A stretch of DNA of 64,000 bases from Mycolicibacterium sphagni (GTDB lineage: Bacteria > Actinomycetota > Actinomycetes > Mycobacteriales > Mycobacteriaceae). Below, piece after piece: positions 1 through 10,343 of the stretch. Within the stretch, counting starts at the first letter, position 1. Each line of letters opens with the position of its first letter. The notes below the pieces were generated by a model. The model made no database searches. It was not told the DNA's origin and saw only the letters and a list, made by a program, of their open reading frames with translations. The stretch spans positions 310,001-374,000 of the forward strand of contig NZ_VBSB01000008.1 of assembly GCF_013337765.1 (NCBI RefSeq), read 5' to 3'. Made by a program: the position numbers and the translations under genes.

Positions 1-744
1 CAACAGGATCGACAGCGCCACCGCCGCGTCGGGGTCGCTCTCGCGTTGCAGATAGATCTCCAGCGGCAAGGTCCTGGTGACGCCCTGACGGGACCCGGCG
101 AACGTCAGCGTCGCCCCGAACTCCCCCAGCGACCGGGCGAAGGCCAGCACCGATCCCGACACCAGGCCCGGGGTTAGCAGCGGCAGGGTCACCCGCCACC
201 ACACGGTTGCCGGTTTGGCCCCGAGTGTCGCCGCGACGACGTCGTAGTCGGCCCCGGCGGTCCGAGCCGCACCCTCCAGCGCGATCACCAGGAACGGCAG
301 CGAGACGAACGTCTGGGCCAGCACCACCGCGGTCGTGGTGAAGGCGATGCGGATACCGGCCGCCTCCAGATAGCTCCCGAGCAGGCCCAGCCGGCCGAAC
401 GCGTACAGAAGCGCGATGCCGCCGACCACCGGCGGCAACACCAGCGGCAGCAGGATCAGCGGGCGCAGCGTCCGCACGATCCGGCCGTCGTTGCGGGCCA
501 GTACCAGCGCCATCGGAACACCAAGGACAAGGCAGAACGCCGTGCTGGCGGCGGCCGTGCGCAGGCTCAACAGCAGCGCCGCCTGCGACGCATCACTGGT
601 GATCAGAGACCAGAAATTCGTCCAGTCGACCTTGACCGCCATGGCCACCAGCGGCAGCACCACGAACACCGCGCCGAGCGCCGCCGGGACGTACACCCAG
701 CTCGGCAGCGGCGGCTGCGTACGGTGTGCCCCGCTGCGCCTCAC
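1..744 (-). CDS. modB: Molybdate ABC transporter permease ModB (C-terminal end cut by window)
   Basis: Inner-membrane permease that passes molybdate from the binding protein ModA to the cytoplasm with the ATPase ModC. The reverse strand reads an open frame of 248 codons running off the window edge, with successive hydrophobic segments. Near residues 170-200 it has a typical EAA-loop context ([12 protein letters not shown]) followed by the motif TRTLPLEIY seen in ModB. The GTG at 744 is the only usable start because an in-frame TGA lies two codons upstream; a TAGGGT -10-like hexamer seven bases before it suggests a leaderless mRNA. The family is about 260 residues, so only a short tail is missing. 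No modA lies upstream, unlike M. tuberculosis. Confidence 0.9.
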   Translation of the reverse strand, partial: MRRSGAHRTQPPLPSWVYVPAALGAVFVVLPLVAMAVKVDWTNFWSLITSDASQAALLLSLRTAAASTAFCLVLGVPMALVLARNDGRIVRTLRPLILLPLVLPPVVGGIALLYAFGRLGLLGSYLEAAGIRIAFTTTAVVLAQTFVSLPFLVIALEGAARTAGADYDVVAATLGAKPATVWWRVTLPLLTPGLVSGSVLAFARSLGEFGATLTFAGSRQGVTRTLPLEIYLQRESDPDAAVALSILL

Positions 745-882
745 CCGTCACACCCTAGGGGCGGATTCCCACGTCGTGTCCTGATCGTGTCGGTGCGCCA
801 TTAGCCGAATTAGCTACCGTCCAGTAACATTTGTGACCAATCGACACCACCGCGCTCGAAGGCGTGCACGAGGAGGTCAAAG

Positions 883-1557
883 ATGATGGACGTGCTGGTC
901 ACTGGTGCTGACACCGAACTGGGGCGCACGGTCGCGGAGGGTTTCCGCGACGCCGGCCACAAGGTCGTCATCAGCGGCGCGCGCCGCGATGACCTCGAGG
1001 TGGCCGCCAAGGAGCTCGATGTCGACGCCATCGTGTGTGACACCACCGACCCGGTGGCCCTGGCCGAGGCTCGCACCCTGTTCCCCCATCACCTGGACAC
1101 CATCGTCCACGTCCCCGCCCCGGCCTGGGTCGGCGGCGACCCCCGGGCCTACACACTGGCCGACACCGCCAAAGCGTGGCGCACCGCGCTCGACGCGACC
1201 GTGCTCTCGGCGGTCCTGCTGGTGCAGAACATCGGTGATCACCTGCGCTCGGGCGGGTCCATCGTGGCGGTGGTTCCGGACAACCCGCGCGCTGGCGGCG
1301 CCGACGCCGCAGTCAAGGCAGCGGTGTCGAATTGGACTGCGGGACAAGCGGATTACTTCGGCACCCGCGGCATCACCGTCAACACGGTGGCCTGCGGCCG
1401 CAGCGCGGAGCCGTCCTACGACGGGCTGTCCACCACACCGCCGTCGGTGGCCGCCGAGATCGCCCGGCTCTCGCTGTTCCTGACCACGCCTGCCGCCCGG
1501 CACATCACCGGTCAGACCGTGCACGTCGGCCGGGGCGCGCTGGCCAACTTCGGCTGA
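883..1557 (+). CDS. Short-chain dehydrogenase/reductase (Rv1856c-like)
   Basis: Predicted cytoplasmic NAD(P)-dependent oxidoreductase of the SDR superfamily, 224 residues; substrate unknown. The N-terminal Rossmann motif is seen as VLVTGADTELGRTVAEGF, and the C-terminal part shows the SDR pattern of a region like GTRGITVNTVACGR followed by a HITGQTVHVGRG segment. The classical YxxxK is not obvious: the region near residues 145-155 reads AVSNWTAGQADYFG, so catalysis may be altered. AGGAGG at 871-876 lies six bases before the first of two ATG codons and favours 883. It is divergent from modB and upstream of the luciferase-like gene, the Rv1855c/Rv1856c order of M. tuberculosis. Confidence 0.8.
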   Translation: MMDVLVTGADTELGRTVAEGFRDAGHKVVISGARRDDLEVAAKELDVDAIVCDTTDPVALAEARTLFPHHLDTIVHVPAPAWVGGDPRAYTLADTAKAWRTALDATVLSAVLLVQNIGDHLRSGGSIVAVVPDNPRAGGADAAVKAAVSNWTAGQADYFGTRGITVNTVACGRSAEPSYDGLSTTPPSVAAEIARLSLFLTTPAARHITGQTVHVGRGALANFG

Positions 1558-1632
1558 CCAGGACGGAGCCGGAAGGCCGGCGACCGATTCTGATTCATCT
1601 CGCGTTCGCCGACGAGGACTAACGTCGCACCC

Positions 1633-2562
1633 GTGACGATCCGACTCGGTCTTCAGATCCCGAATTTCTCGTACGGCACCGGTGTCCCCGAGCTGTTCCC
1701 GACGGTCATCGCGCAGGCCCAGGAAGCTGAGGCGGCAGGATTCGACTCCGTCTTCGTGATGGACCACTTCTACCAACTGCCCAACCTCGGCGCCCCCGAG
1801 GAGCCGATGCTGGAGGCCTACACCGCCCTCGGCGCGCTGGCCACCGCCACGCAGCGGGTGCAGCTGGGCACGCTCGTCACCGGCAACACCTACCGCAACC
1901 CGACGCTGCTGGCCAAGGCCATCACCACCCTCGACGTGGTCAGCCAGGGCCGGGCCATCCTGGGCATCGGCACCGGCTGGTTCGAGCTGGAGCACGACTC
2001 ACTGGGCTATGAATTCGGCACCTTCACCGACCGCTTCAACAAGCTCGACGAGGCACTGGAGATCATCCTGCCGATGCTCAAAGGCGAACGCGTGACGGTG
2101 GACGGCAAGTACTACCGCACCAACGAGGCCTTCGCGATTCCGCGCTTCCGCGACCACATCCCGCTGATGATCGGCGGCACCGGCGAGAAGAAGACCATTC
2201 CGCTCGCGGCCCGCCACTTCGACCACCTCAACCTCGTCTGCGGATTCGACGAGCTGCCCCGCAAGGTCGCAGTGGCCAGGGAACGCTGCGAGGACATCGG
2301 CAGAGACCCAGACTCACTCGAGACCAGCATGCTCGTCTTCGCCATCATCGACGAGAACGTCACCGAAGATTTCATTCCCGACGACGTCAAGCAGCGTGCG
2401 GCATACGGCAGCCCCGAGCAGATCGCCGAGCAGATCAAGACGAAGGTCCTCGACGCCGGCGTCGACGGCGTCATCCTCAGTCCGGTCACTCACCTGGACG
2501 GCTATCACCCGGGCCGGGTGACCGCCGTCGGCGAGGTCCTGCGGCCCCTGCTGGGCCTCTAA
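1633..2562 (+). CDS. LLM-class F420-dependent oxidoreductase (Rv1855c-like)
   Basis: Luciferase-like monooxygenase fold protein of 309 residues, in mycobacteria usually linked to the deazaflavin F420. The N-terminal strand reads RLGLQIPNFSYG, followed by AEAAGFDSVFVMDHF and the LGTLVTGNTYRNPTLLAK segment typical of the family, then AILGIGTGWFELEH and a PLMIGGTGEKKT strand. The GTG start at 1633 is preceded by TAACGT at 1620-1625, seven bases upstream, with no Shine-Dalgarno sequence, so a leaderless start is likely. It sits between the SDR and ndh as in M. tuberculosis. The substrate cannot be inferred. Confidence 0.87.
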   Translation: MTIRLGLQIPNFSYGTGVPELFPTVIAQAQEAEAAGFDSVFVMDHFYQLPNLGAPEEPMLEAYTALGALATATQRVQLGTLVTGNTYRNPTLLAKAITTLDVVSQGRAILGIGTGWFELEHDSLGYEFGTFTDRFNKLDEALEIILPMLKGERVTVDGKYYRTNEAFAIPRFRDHIPLMIGGTGEKKTIPLAARHFDHLNLVCGFDELPRKVAVARERCEDIGRDPDSLETSMLVFAIIDENVTEDFIPDDVKQRAAYGSPEQIAEQIKTKVLDAGVDGVILSPVTHLDGYHPGRVTAVGEVLRPLLGL

Positions 2563-2592
2563 CCACCACAGGTGGCATACATCACCTGATCT

Positions 2593-2626
2593 GCCCGGGG
2601 ACCGACGCGAAGTCTCATCCCCGGGC
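2593..2626 (+). terminator. Candidate intrinsic terminator after the luciferase-like gene
   Basis: GCCCGGGG at 2593-2600 pairs perfectly with CCCCGGGC at 2619-2626 around an 18-base loop, between the end of the oxidoreductase and ndh. No T tract follows, which is common for mycobacterial hairpin terminators. Confidence 0.5.
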
Positions 2627-2669
2627 GACTAACGTAGTACGTGTCCTGTGCATGTTTTGAGGAGCAGAA

Positions 2670-4040
2670 ATGACCCACCCCGGTGCAACTCCATCGGATA
2701 AGCACAAGGTCGTCATCATCGGTTCGGGATTCGGCGGCCTTAATGCCGCGCAGAAGCTCAAGCGGGCCGACGTCGACATCAAGCTGATCGCCAAGACGAC
2801 CCACCACCTGTTCCAGCCGCTGCTGTACCAGGTGGCGACGGGCATCATCTCCGAAGGCGAGATCGCCCCGCCCACCCGCGTGATCCTGCGTAACCAGGAG
2901 AACTGCCAGGTGCTGCTCGGTGAGGTCACCAATATCGACCTGGCGAGCAAGACCGTCGACTCGATCCTGCTGGGCCACACCTACCGGACCCCGTACGACA
3001 CCTTGATCGTCGCCGCAGGCGCCGGGCAGTCGTACTTCGGCAACGACCAGTTCGCCGAGTGGGCACCCGGCATGAAGACCATCGACGACGCACTCGAGCT
3101 GCGTGGCCGCATCCTCGGCGCGTTTGAGCAGGCCGAGCGGTCCAGCGACCCGGTGCGCCGGGACAAGCTGCTGACCTTCGTCGTGGTCGGCGCCGGCCCG
3201 ACCGGTGTCGAGATGGCCGGGCAGATCGCCGAACTCGCCGATCACACGCTGCGCGGCGCGTTCCGCCACATCGATTCGACCCGGGCCCGGGTGATCCTGC
3301 TGGACGCCGCGCCCGCGGTGCTGCCGCCGATGGGTGAGAAGCTCGGCAAGAAGGCGCAGGATCGGCTGGAGAAGCTGGGCGTCGAAATCCAGCTCAACGC
3401 CATGGTCACCGACGTCGACCGCAACGGGATCACCGTCAAACGCCCCGACGGAAGCATCGACCGCATCGAGGCCGCCACCAAGGTGTGGTCGGCCGGCGTG
3501 TCAGCCAGCCCGCTGGGCAAGATCATCGCCGACCAGTCCGAGGCGGAGATCGACCGGGCCGGACGGGTCAAGGTGGGGCCGGATCTGTCGGTTCCCGGGC
3601 ACCCGAACGTGTTCGTGGTCGGCGATATGGCGCTCGTCGACGGCGTTCCCGGTATGGCGCAGGGCGCCATCCAGGGCGCCAAGTACGTCGCCAACCTGGT
3701 CAAATCGGAGCTCAAGGGCGCCGACCCGGCGACCCGCCAACCGTTCAGCTACTTCGACAAGGGTTCGATGGCGACCGTGTCGCGGTTCAGCGCCGTGGCC
3801 AAGATCGGCAAGGTCGAATTCGCCGGATTCTTCGCGTGGCTGGCGTGGCTGTTCCTGCACCTGGTCTACCTGGTCGGGTTCAAGACCAAGATCGCGACCA
3901 TGCTGTCGTGGACCACGACCTTCCTCGGCCGCGGCCGCAGCCAGCTGACGATCACCGAGCAGCAGGCCTACGCCCGCACCAGAATTGAACAACTCGAGGA
4001 GATCGCGGCGACGGTCGACGAAGAGAAAGCAGCCAGCTGA
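2670..4040 (+). CDS. ndh: Type II NADH dehydrogenase Ndh
   Basis: Non-proton-pumping respiratory NADH:menaquinone oxidoreductase on the cytoplasmic face of the membrane, 456 residues. Two dinucleotide-binding motifs are visible: IIGSGFGGLNAAQKL near residue 15 for FAD and VVGAGPTGVEMAGQI near residue 170 for NADH. The segment FVVGDMALVDG near residue 315 is the second FAD-contact motif. A hydrophobic C-terminal stretch (FFAWLAWLFLHLVYLVGF) fits the membrane-anchoring region. AGGAG lies seven bases before the ATG. Position and neighbours match Rv1854c. Confidence 0.96.
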   Translation: MTHPGATPSDKHKVVIIGSGFGGLNAAQKLKRADVDIKLIAKTTHHLFQPLLYQVATGIISEGEIAPPTRVILRNQENCQVLLGEVTNIDLASKTVDSILLGHTYRTPYDTLIVAAGAGQSYFGNDQFAEWAPGMKTIDDALELRGRILGAFEQAERSSDPVRRDKLLTFVVVGAGPTGVEMAGQIAELADHTLRGAFRHIDSTRARVILLDAAPAVLPPMGEKLGKKAQDRLEKLGVEIQLNAMVTDVDRNGITVKRPDGSIDRIEAATKVWSAGVSASPLGKIIADQSEAEIDRAGRVKVGPDLSVPGHPNVFVVGDMALVDGVPGMAQGAIQGAKYVANLVKSELKGADPATRQPFSYFDKGSMATVSRFSAVAKIGKVEFAGFFAWLAWLFLHLVYLVGFKTKIATMLSWTTTFLGRGRSQLTITEQQAYARTRIEQLEEIAATVDEEKAAS

Positions 4041-4060
4041 CCCAGCCGGTGCTGGCTGGG
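4041..4060 (+). terminator. Candidate intrinsic terminator of ndh
   Basis: CCCAGCC at 4041-4047 pairs with GGCTGGG at 4054-4060 around a six-base loop, directly after the ndh stop codon. There is no clear T tract. Confidence 0.55.
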
Positions 4061-4151
4061 AATTGCCCGTGAGCGGTACGGAAATCCCCGTGTTGACGCA
4101 CTGGCTGCCCTAGCATGATCAGCGACGACAGTCTCACTACAAGGGGGCCCG

Positions 4152-4517
4152 ATGACATCCAATCGTTCCGTGCGACGCGCAGCTGCGGCAGCGTTGGGCG
4201 CAGGTGCGGTGTTGCTCAGCGTGGCCGGCCCGGCCGCTGCCGACCCACCGCCCAACTGCACCACCGCGGACATGACGGGGATCATGGCGGGCGTATCGGC
4301 GGCGATGTCGAACTATCTGTTCACGCACCCGGACGTCAACGCGTTCTTCACCGGTCTGCAAGGGCTGCCCAAGGCCCAGGTCACCACCCAAACCCAGCAG
4401 TACCTGAACGCCAACCCGCAGGTCCGCGCCGAACTGGATGGCGTCCGCCAGCCGTCGACCGACTTCCGCGCCCGCTGCGGTCTCCCCCAGCGCCCGCTCG
4501 CCCCAGGCGTGGTCTAG
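4152..4517 (+). CDS. Secreted haemophore-like haem-binding protein
   Basis: Small exported protein of 121 residues. A cleavable signal peptide is clear: a basic start (MTSNRSVRR), a hydrophobic run of Ala, Val and Leu, and a probable cleavage after PAAA before DPPPN. The mature part has one cysteine near the N-terminus (NCTTADM) and one near the C-terminus (RCGLP), with SNYLFTHPDVNAFFTGL and QTQQYLNANPQVRAEL between them. This is the layout of the mycobacterial haemophore (MHB) family that includes Rv0203. A purine-rich AAGGGGG precedes the ATG. Whether this member binds haem was not tested. Confidence 0.75.
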   Translation: MTSNRSVRRAAAAALGAGAVLLSVAGPAAADPPPNCTTADMTGIMAGVSAAMSNYLFTHPDVNAFFTGLQGLPKAQVTTQTQQYLNANPQVRAELDGVRQPSTDFRARCGLPQRPLAPGVV

Positions 4518-4572
4518 CCCGCTCTCGGCGTGGCCCGGCGCTGTTTGGGCGGCGCACCCTAAGGTTGTCGGC

Positions 4573-5943
4573 GTGGTCGTGAAGCCCGACGAGATCGTCT
4601 ACCGAGTGCTGCAACGGCTGCCTACCCGCATGCTGTCGCTGCGCACGATCGTGATCGTCGCGGCGCTGTCCGTGGTGATTCTGGTGCTGACGCTGGGCGC
4701 CTGGGTGTGGGTGGGCGTCACCCATGACCAGTACAGCCAGCTCGACCGGCGACTCGATTCGGTCAGCAGCCTGGGTGACGTCAGCTCGCTGCTCAGCACC
4801 GCAGGACCCAGCGGAGTCGGCACGCCGACGCCCGACGGGAACCTGGTGCGCACCATCCGGGTCGGGGCGATGGCGATGTCGGTGCCCAGCGAAGTGGTGC
4901 TGCCCGCGCTCGGCGACGGCTACGCCAACACCACCATCGACGGGGTCGAGTACCGGGTGCGCACCTTCTCGGTCGGCGGGGCCACGATCGCGTTGGGCGC
5001 GCCACTGGCCGAGACCCAGCGCCGGATCGCCGAACTGCACCTGCGGGTGCTGCTGATCTGCGCGGGCGTGATCACGGGCACCGTGGTGATCGGCTGGCTG
5101 ATCTCGCTGATCATGATCAACCCGTTCCGGGTGCTGGCCCAGCAGGCCCGCGCCATCAATGCCCAGTCCAACCCCGACGAGGTGCAGGTGCGCGGGGTCA
5201 AGGAGGCGGTGGAGATCGCCGAGGCCGTCGAAGGCATGCTGGCCCGCATCGGCGACGAACAGGCCCGCACCAAGGCCGCTCTGGAATCCGCCCGCGATTT
5301 CGCCGCCGTCGCGTCCCATGAGCTGCGGACTCCCCTGACCGCCATGCGCACCAATCTCGAGGTGCTCTCCACCCTGGATCTCGGGCCCGAACAACGCACC
5401 GAGGTGATCGGCGACGTCATCCGCACGCAGAGCCGCATCGAGGCCACCCTGACCGCCCTGGAACGACTGGCCCAGGGTGAGCTGACCACCGCTGATGATT
5501 TCGTGCCCTTCGATGTCACCGAACTGCTGGACCGGGCCGCGCACGACGCCGAGCGCATCTACCGCGACCTCAAGGTCTCGCTGGTGCCCTCGCCCGCGGT
5601 GCTGATGGTTGGTCTACCGGTCGGGCTGCGGCTGGTCATCGACAACGCGATCGCCAACGCCGTCAAGCACGGTGCCGCGACCGAGGTCCAACTGTCGGTG
5701 TCCAGTTCCGCCGACGGCGTGCAGATCACGATCGACGACAACGGCAGCGGGGTGCCCGAAGAGGAGCGCACCGCGGTGTTCGAACGGTTCTCCCGCGGCT
5801 CGACCGCATCGCGGTCCGGCTCGGGCCTTGGCCTGGCCCTGGTCGCCCAGCAGGCCGAATTGCACGGCGGCACAGCGTCATTGTGCGCTAGCCCGCTCGG
5901 CGGTGCCCGACTGGTGCTCGACCTCGCCGGTGCTGGCGACTAG
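4573..5943 (+). CDS. PrrB-like sensor histidine kinase, no response regulator alongside
   Basis: Membrane sensor kinase of 456 residues. Order: a transmembrane helix near residue 25, an extracytoplasmic domain to about 155, a second helix (VLLICAGVITGTVVIGWLI), a HAMP region, a DHp helix with the H box ASHELRTPLTAMRTN, then a HATPase domain with N box DNAIANAVKHG, G1 DDNGSGVPEEE and G2 GSGLGLALVAQQ. The kinase core closely resembles the M. tuberculosis PrrB sequence as remembered. The GTG at 4573 has TAAGGT seven bases upstream, a leaderless pattern; an in-frame ATG at 4438 would overlap the haemophore gene. No regulator is adjacent, and its stop overlaps that of ureD. Confidence 0.87.
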   Translation: MVVKPDEIVYRVLQRLPTRMLSLRTIVIVAALSVVILVLTLGAWVWVGVTHDQYSQLDRRLDSVSSLGDVSSLLSTAGPSGVGTPTPDGNLVRTIRVGAMAMSVPSEVVLPALGDGYANTTIDGVEYRVRTFSVGGATIALGAPLAETQRRIAELHLRVLLICAGVITGTVVIGWLISLIMINPFRVLAQQARAINAQSNPDEVQVRGVKEAVEIAEAVEGMLARIGDEQARTKAALESARDFAAVASHELRTPLTAMRTNLEVLSTLDLGPEQRTEVIGDVIRTQSRIEATLTALERLAQGELTTADDFVPFDVTELLDRAAHDAERIYRDLKVSLVPSPAVLMVGLPVGLRLVIDNAIANAVKHGAATEVQLSVSSSADGVQITIDDNGSGVPEEERTAVFERFSRGSTASRSGSGLGLALVAQQAELHGGTASLCASPLGGARLVLDLAGAGD

Positions 5944-6566
5944 AGCCGGGCGCCCTGCCAGGTTGAGATGCTGCCGCCCGCGGCCAACGCAAGGGTGACG
6001 CCGGCGGCATCGTCGGCCGGCTCGGGATAACGCAGTTCGCTCACGCACGCCAGTGGAGTGCCCAGCGCATCGTCGGCCACCGAGCCCGGCCCCAGCTCCA
6101 CCCGGTGCCGCAGCAGCGGTGTGCCCGCCACGTCGGCGCACAGGGCGCCGCTCCAAAAGCCTTCGTGCTCACCGGTTCTGCCGATCTGCACCCGCTCCCG
6201 GATCCGTAGCCGGGACGTGTCGGCCGCGCATACCGTCAGCTCACTGAGGTGGCGGGCATCTGCTGCCACGACCGTCGGCTCCGGATCGAGGTCGAGCTCA
6301 CCGGCGTTCTCGATGTGCCAGCAGGCCCGCGACTCGGTGGTGGCCGCGCCGGGCAGTGCCACCGTGGCCGCGGCGCTGCGAAGGCGCAGCCGCGCACCGG
6401 GTTCCACGATCAGCCGGATCGAGATGGTGTCCCCGCCCAGCGGCGTCGCTGCCGCCGACACCAGGTGCACGGTGTCGGGTTCGGTGTGCCGCGCTGCAAG
6501 GCCGCCGTGGCACTCGATGCGGGGCCGCCGTCCGGGCTGGGCCACCACGAGGACATCGGAACGCAT
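5940..6566 (-). CDS. ureD: Urease accessory protein UreD (UreH)
   Basis: Last gene of the urease operon, 208 residues. UreD forms the activation complex with UreF and UreG on apo-urease and passes nickel to the active site. The sequence has the family features: a beta-rich N-terminal half with GGDTISIRLIVEPGARLRLR and a region with RHRVELGPG near residue 155. It follows ureG by six bases. Its TAG stop shares the tetranucleotide CTAG with the stop of the convergent histidine kinase. Length matches short actinobacterial UreD proteins. Confidence 0.93.
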   Translation of the reverse strand: MRSDVLVVAQPGRRPRIECHGGLAARHTEPDTVHLVSAAATPLGGDTISIRLIVEPGARLRLRSAAATVALPGAATTESRACWHIENAGELDLDPEPTVVAADARHLSELTVCAADTSRLRIRERVQIGRTGEHEGFWSGALCADVAGTPLLRHRVELGPGSVADDALGTPLACVSELRYPEPADDAAGVTLALAAGGSISTWQGARL

Positions 6567-6572
6567 TGCGCC

Positions 6573-7253
6573 TCAGGCCGGTTGGTGGACGCGCAGCTGC
6601 TCGCGCGCCCAGGACAGGACCGCGGACGCGGCCGGATCCTCGGTGAGTGAGATCAGTACCGTCGGGCGGCCCTCGCGTACCTTGGCGGCGTCCCGGCGCA
6701 TGACGTCAAGGTCGGCGCCGACCAGCGGGGCCAGATCGGTCTTGTTGACCACCAACAGATCCGAGAATGTCACCCCGGGGCCGCCCTTGCGCGGCACCTT
6801 GTCCCCGCCGGCCACGTCGACGACGAAGATCTGCACGTCCACCAGGCCGGAGGAGAATGTCGCGGTCAGGTTGTCGCCGCCGGACTCGACGAGGATGAGG
6901 TCGAGCCGCGGGTGACCGGCGATCAGGTCGTCGATCGCGTCGAGGTTGGCGGTGATGTCGTCGCGGATCGCGGTGTGCGGGCACCCACCGGTCTGCACGG
7001 CGGCGATCCGGTCGTCGGGCAATACCGCATGGCGGCGCAGGAAATCCGCGTCCTCGGTGGTGTAGATGTCGTTGGTCAGCACCGCCAGGGACAGCTCGTC
7101 GCGCAGCTGGCGGCACAGCGCGGCCACCAGCGCGGTCTTGCCCGAACCGACCGGGCCGCCGATCCCGATACGCAGCGGCTCCCCCGGCTGGCGGGTGCGC
7201 TTCGGCCGGTCGGAGTGCGCGTGTGGTTGACCGTCAATGAAATGTGGAGGCAT
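6573..7253 (-). CDS. ureG: Urease accessory GTPase UreG
   Basis: Nickel-inserting GTPase, 226 residues. The P-loop [15 protein letters not shown] lies near residue 25, the metal-binding motif [11 protein letters not shown] near residue 90, the switch ESGGDNL follows, and NKTDLAP is the guanine-specificity motif. A His-containing N-terminus ([15 protein letters not shown]) fits nickel handling. The open frame extends 35 codons further upstream, but that part has no family resemblance and would overlap ureF, so the ATG at 7253 is chosen. Confidence 0.95.
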   Translation of the reverse strand: MPPHFIDGQPHAHSDRPKRTRQPGEPLRIGIGGPVGSGKTALVAALCRQLRDELSLAVLTNDIYTTEDADFLRRHAVLPDDRIAAVQTGGCPHTAIRDDITANLDAIDDLIAGHPRLDLILVESGGDNLTATFSSGLVDVQIFVVDVAGGDKVPRKGGPGVTFSDLLVVNKTDLAPLVGADLDVMRRDAAKVREGRPTVLISLTEDPAASAVLSWAREQLRVHQPA

Positions 7254-7263
7254 ACAGGCTCTT

Positions 7264-7940
7264 TCAGGAGACGAATAGGGGACGTTCTCGTTGCGCGTGC
7301 CGCTGCGCCAGCTCGTCGAGCAGGGGGTCGGACAGGTCGGCGAGCGCGGTGGCGGCATGCTCGGCGGTCTGTTCGCACAGCGGCGCCAGTTCGAAGGTCA
7401 GCACCGCGACATCGGCGGGATCCAGCGCCAGCAGCCGCTGTGCGGCGGTGGCGGTGCCGGTCATCGTGGTGTACACGATCGACAGCGCGGTCTGCTCGGG
7501 CGCCAGCCCGCTGGCGGCGCCGACCCGGCCTGCGGTCACGGCCAGATGCGGGCGGGCACCCAAGGAATCCCACGCCCAGCCCTGTTCGGGGGCCGGCCAG
7601 ACCCGGCGGGCCAGTCGCAGCAGCCCACGGCCCTGGGCACGGGACGCCTGCCGAGCCGCCGGCGCCGGTGTGCGGGCATCGGTTTCGGCATCGGCGGCGG
7701 CCACCGCCAGATCGCCACGGTGCACGGCGGCCGCGACGGAGGCCGTCACCAGACCGCTGGTGCGGATCCGCCGGCGTAGATAGGCCTCCAGTGTGGTGAG
7801 GTCGACGACCAGCTTGCTGGTCACCGCCTCCTCGGCGCCACCGGAGTGCACGTGGCCCCCGGTCGGTAACCGCGAGTCGGCGAGGGTCAGCAGCGTGCTC
7901 AGCGACGAGGGCGAGCGAAGCGACGGGGAATGTGTAGACA

Positions 7941-7941
<1 letters not shown>
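7264..7941 (-). CDS. ureF: Urease accessory protein UreF
   Basis: GTPase-regulating subunit of the urease activation complex, 225 residues. The start motif [19 protein letters not shown] and the following EEAV segment are characteristic, as is the helical C-terminal half. The ATG at 7941 overlaps the ureC stop (TGATG), implying translational coupling. The longer open frame upstream runs antisense-like through ureC and is not used. Confidence 0.93.
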
Positions 7942-9658
<1,717 letters not shown>

Positions 9659-9662
<4 letters not shown>

Positions 9663-9985
9663 GCGCGATCCAGCTTTCCGGGTGGATTCAGGCTCAAGCC
9701 ATGTACTTCACGTGTACCTGCCAGCGGCACCAGCTGAACACGCTGCGCCACACCGGGTTCGAACCGCACCGCGGTGCCAGCGGGAATGTCGAACCGGTGG
9801 CCGTGGGCGGCTACGCGGTCGAACGACAGCGCGGCGTTGGCCTGTGGCAGGTGCACGTGGCTGCCGACCTGCACCGGCCGGTCGCCGGTGTTGAGGATCT
9901 TCAGCTCGATGCGCGGGGCGCCGGCGTTGATCTCGATATCGCCGTCGCCGAGGAAGACCTCGCCCGGAATCAACTTGCCCTCCAA
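9659..9985 (-). CDS. ureB: Urease beta subunit UreB
   Basis: Structural beta subunit, 108 residues, all-beta. Motifs [20 protein letters not shown] and [17 protein letters not shown] are diagnostic for the family. It ends four bases inside ureC and begins four bases after ureA ends, so the three structural genes are probably translated together. Separate ureA and ureB genes are normal for actinobacteria. Confidence 0.97.
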
Positions 9986-9989
9986 AGAC

Positions 9990-10292
9990 TCACGGGATGG
10001 GGTGGTGGACGGTGACCAATTTGGTGCCGTCCGGGAAGGTGGCCTCGACCTGCACGTCGTGCAGCATCTCGGGCACGCCTTCCATTACGTCGTCGCGCGC
10101 CAGTACCTCACGTCCAGTCACCATCAGCTCGGCGACGGTGCGGCCGTCCCGGGCGCCCTCGAGGACGTGGTCGGTGATGAGCGCGACCGCCTCGGGATGG
10201 TTGAGCCGCAGCCCACGCGCCTGCCTGCGGCGCGCGAGGTCGGCGGCATACGAGATCAGCAGCCGGTCGGTTTCATGCGGTGTGAGTCGCAT
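9990..10292 (-). CDS. ureA: Urease gamma subunit UreA
   Basis: Structural gamma subunit of 100 residues, first gene of the urease operon. The family pattern [39 protein letters not shown] and a C-terminal [13 protein letters not shown] are seen. The ATG at 10292 is preferred because the family begins at MRLTPHE; an ATG six codons upstream lies inside a palindrome. An AGGA that could act as a weak ribosome-binding site lies in the right arm of that palindrome. Confidence 0.96.
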   Translation of the reverse strand: MRLTPHETDRLLISYAADLARRRQARGLRLNHPEAVALITDHVLEGARDGRTVAELMVTGREVLARDDVMEGVPEMLHDVQVEATFPDGTKLVTVHHPIP

Positions 10293-10301
10293 AGAGCGCG
10301 A

Positions 10302-10317
10302 TCCTGCCATGGCAGGA
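10302..10317. promoter_or_regulatory. Perfect 16-bp palindrome just upstream of ureA
   Basis: TCCTGCCATGGCAGGA is its own reverse complement and is flanked by CGCG on both sides, allowing a longer stem with one bulged base. It lies nine bases before the ureA start, between the thioesterase and urease genes. It could be a repressor site or an mRNA hairpin that hides the ureA ribosome-binding site. No protein is known to me to bind this exact sequence. Confidence 0.45.
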
Positions 10318-10343
10318 CGCGATCAGCAGGTCGGCGGGCAGCC

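Noticed and set aside
4438..4572. Upstream ATG extension of the histidine kinase
   Set aside because: It would overlap the haemophore gene by 80 bases and adds a sequence unlike any kinase N-terminus; the GTG at 4573 has a good leaderless promoter context.
7254..7358. 35-codon N-terminal extension of ureG
   Set aside because: The extension overlaps ureF and reads as Arg/Pro/Ser-rich shadow sequence; UreG proteins start near the chosen ATG.
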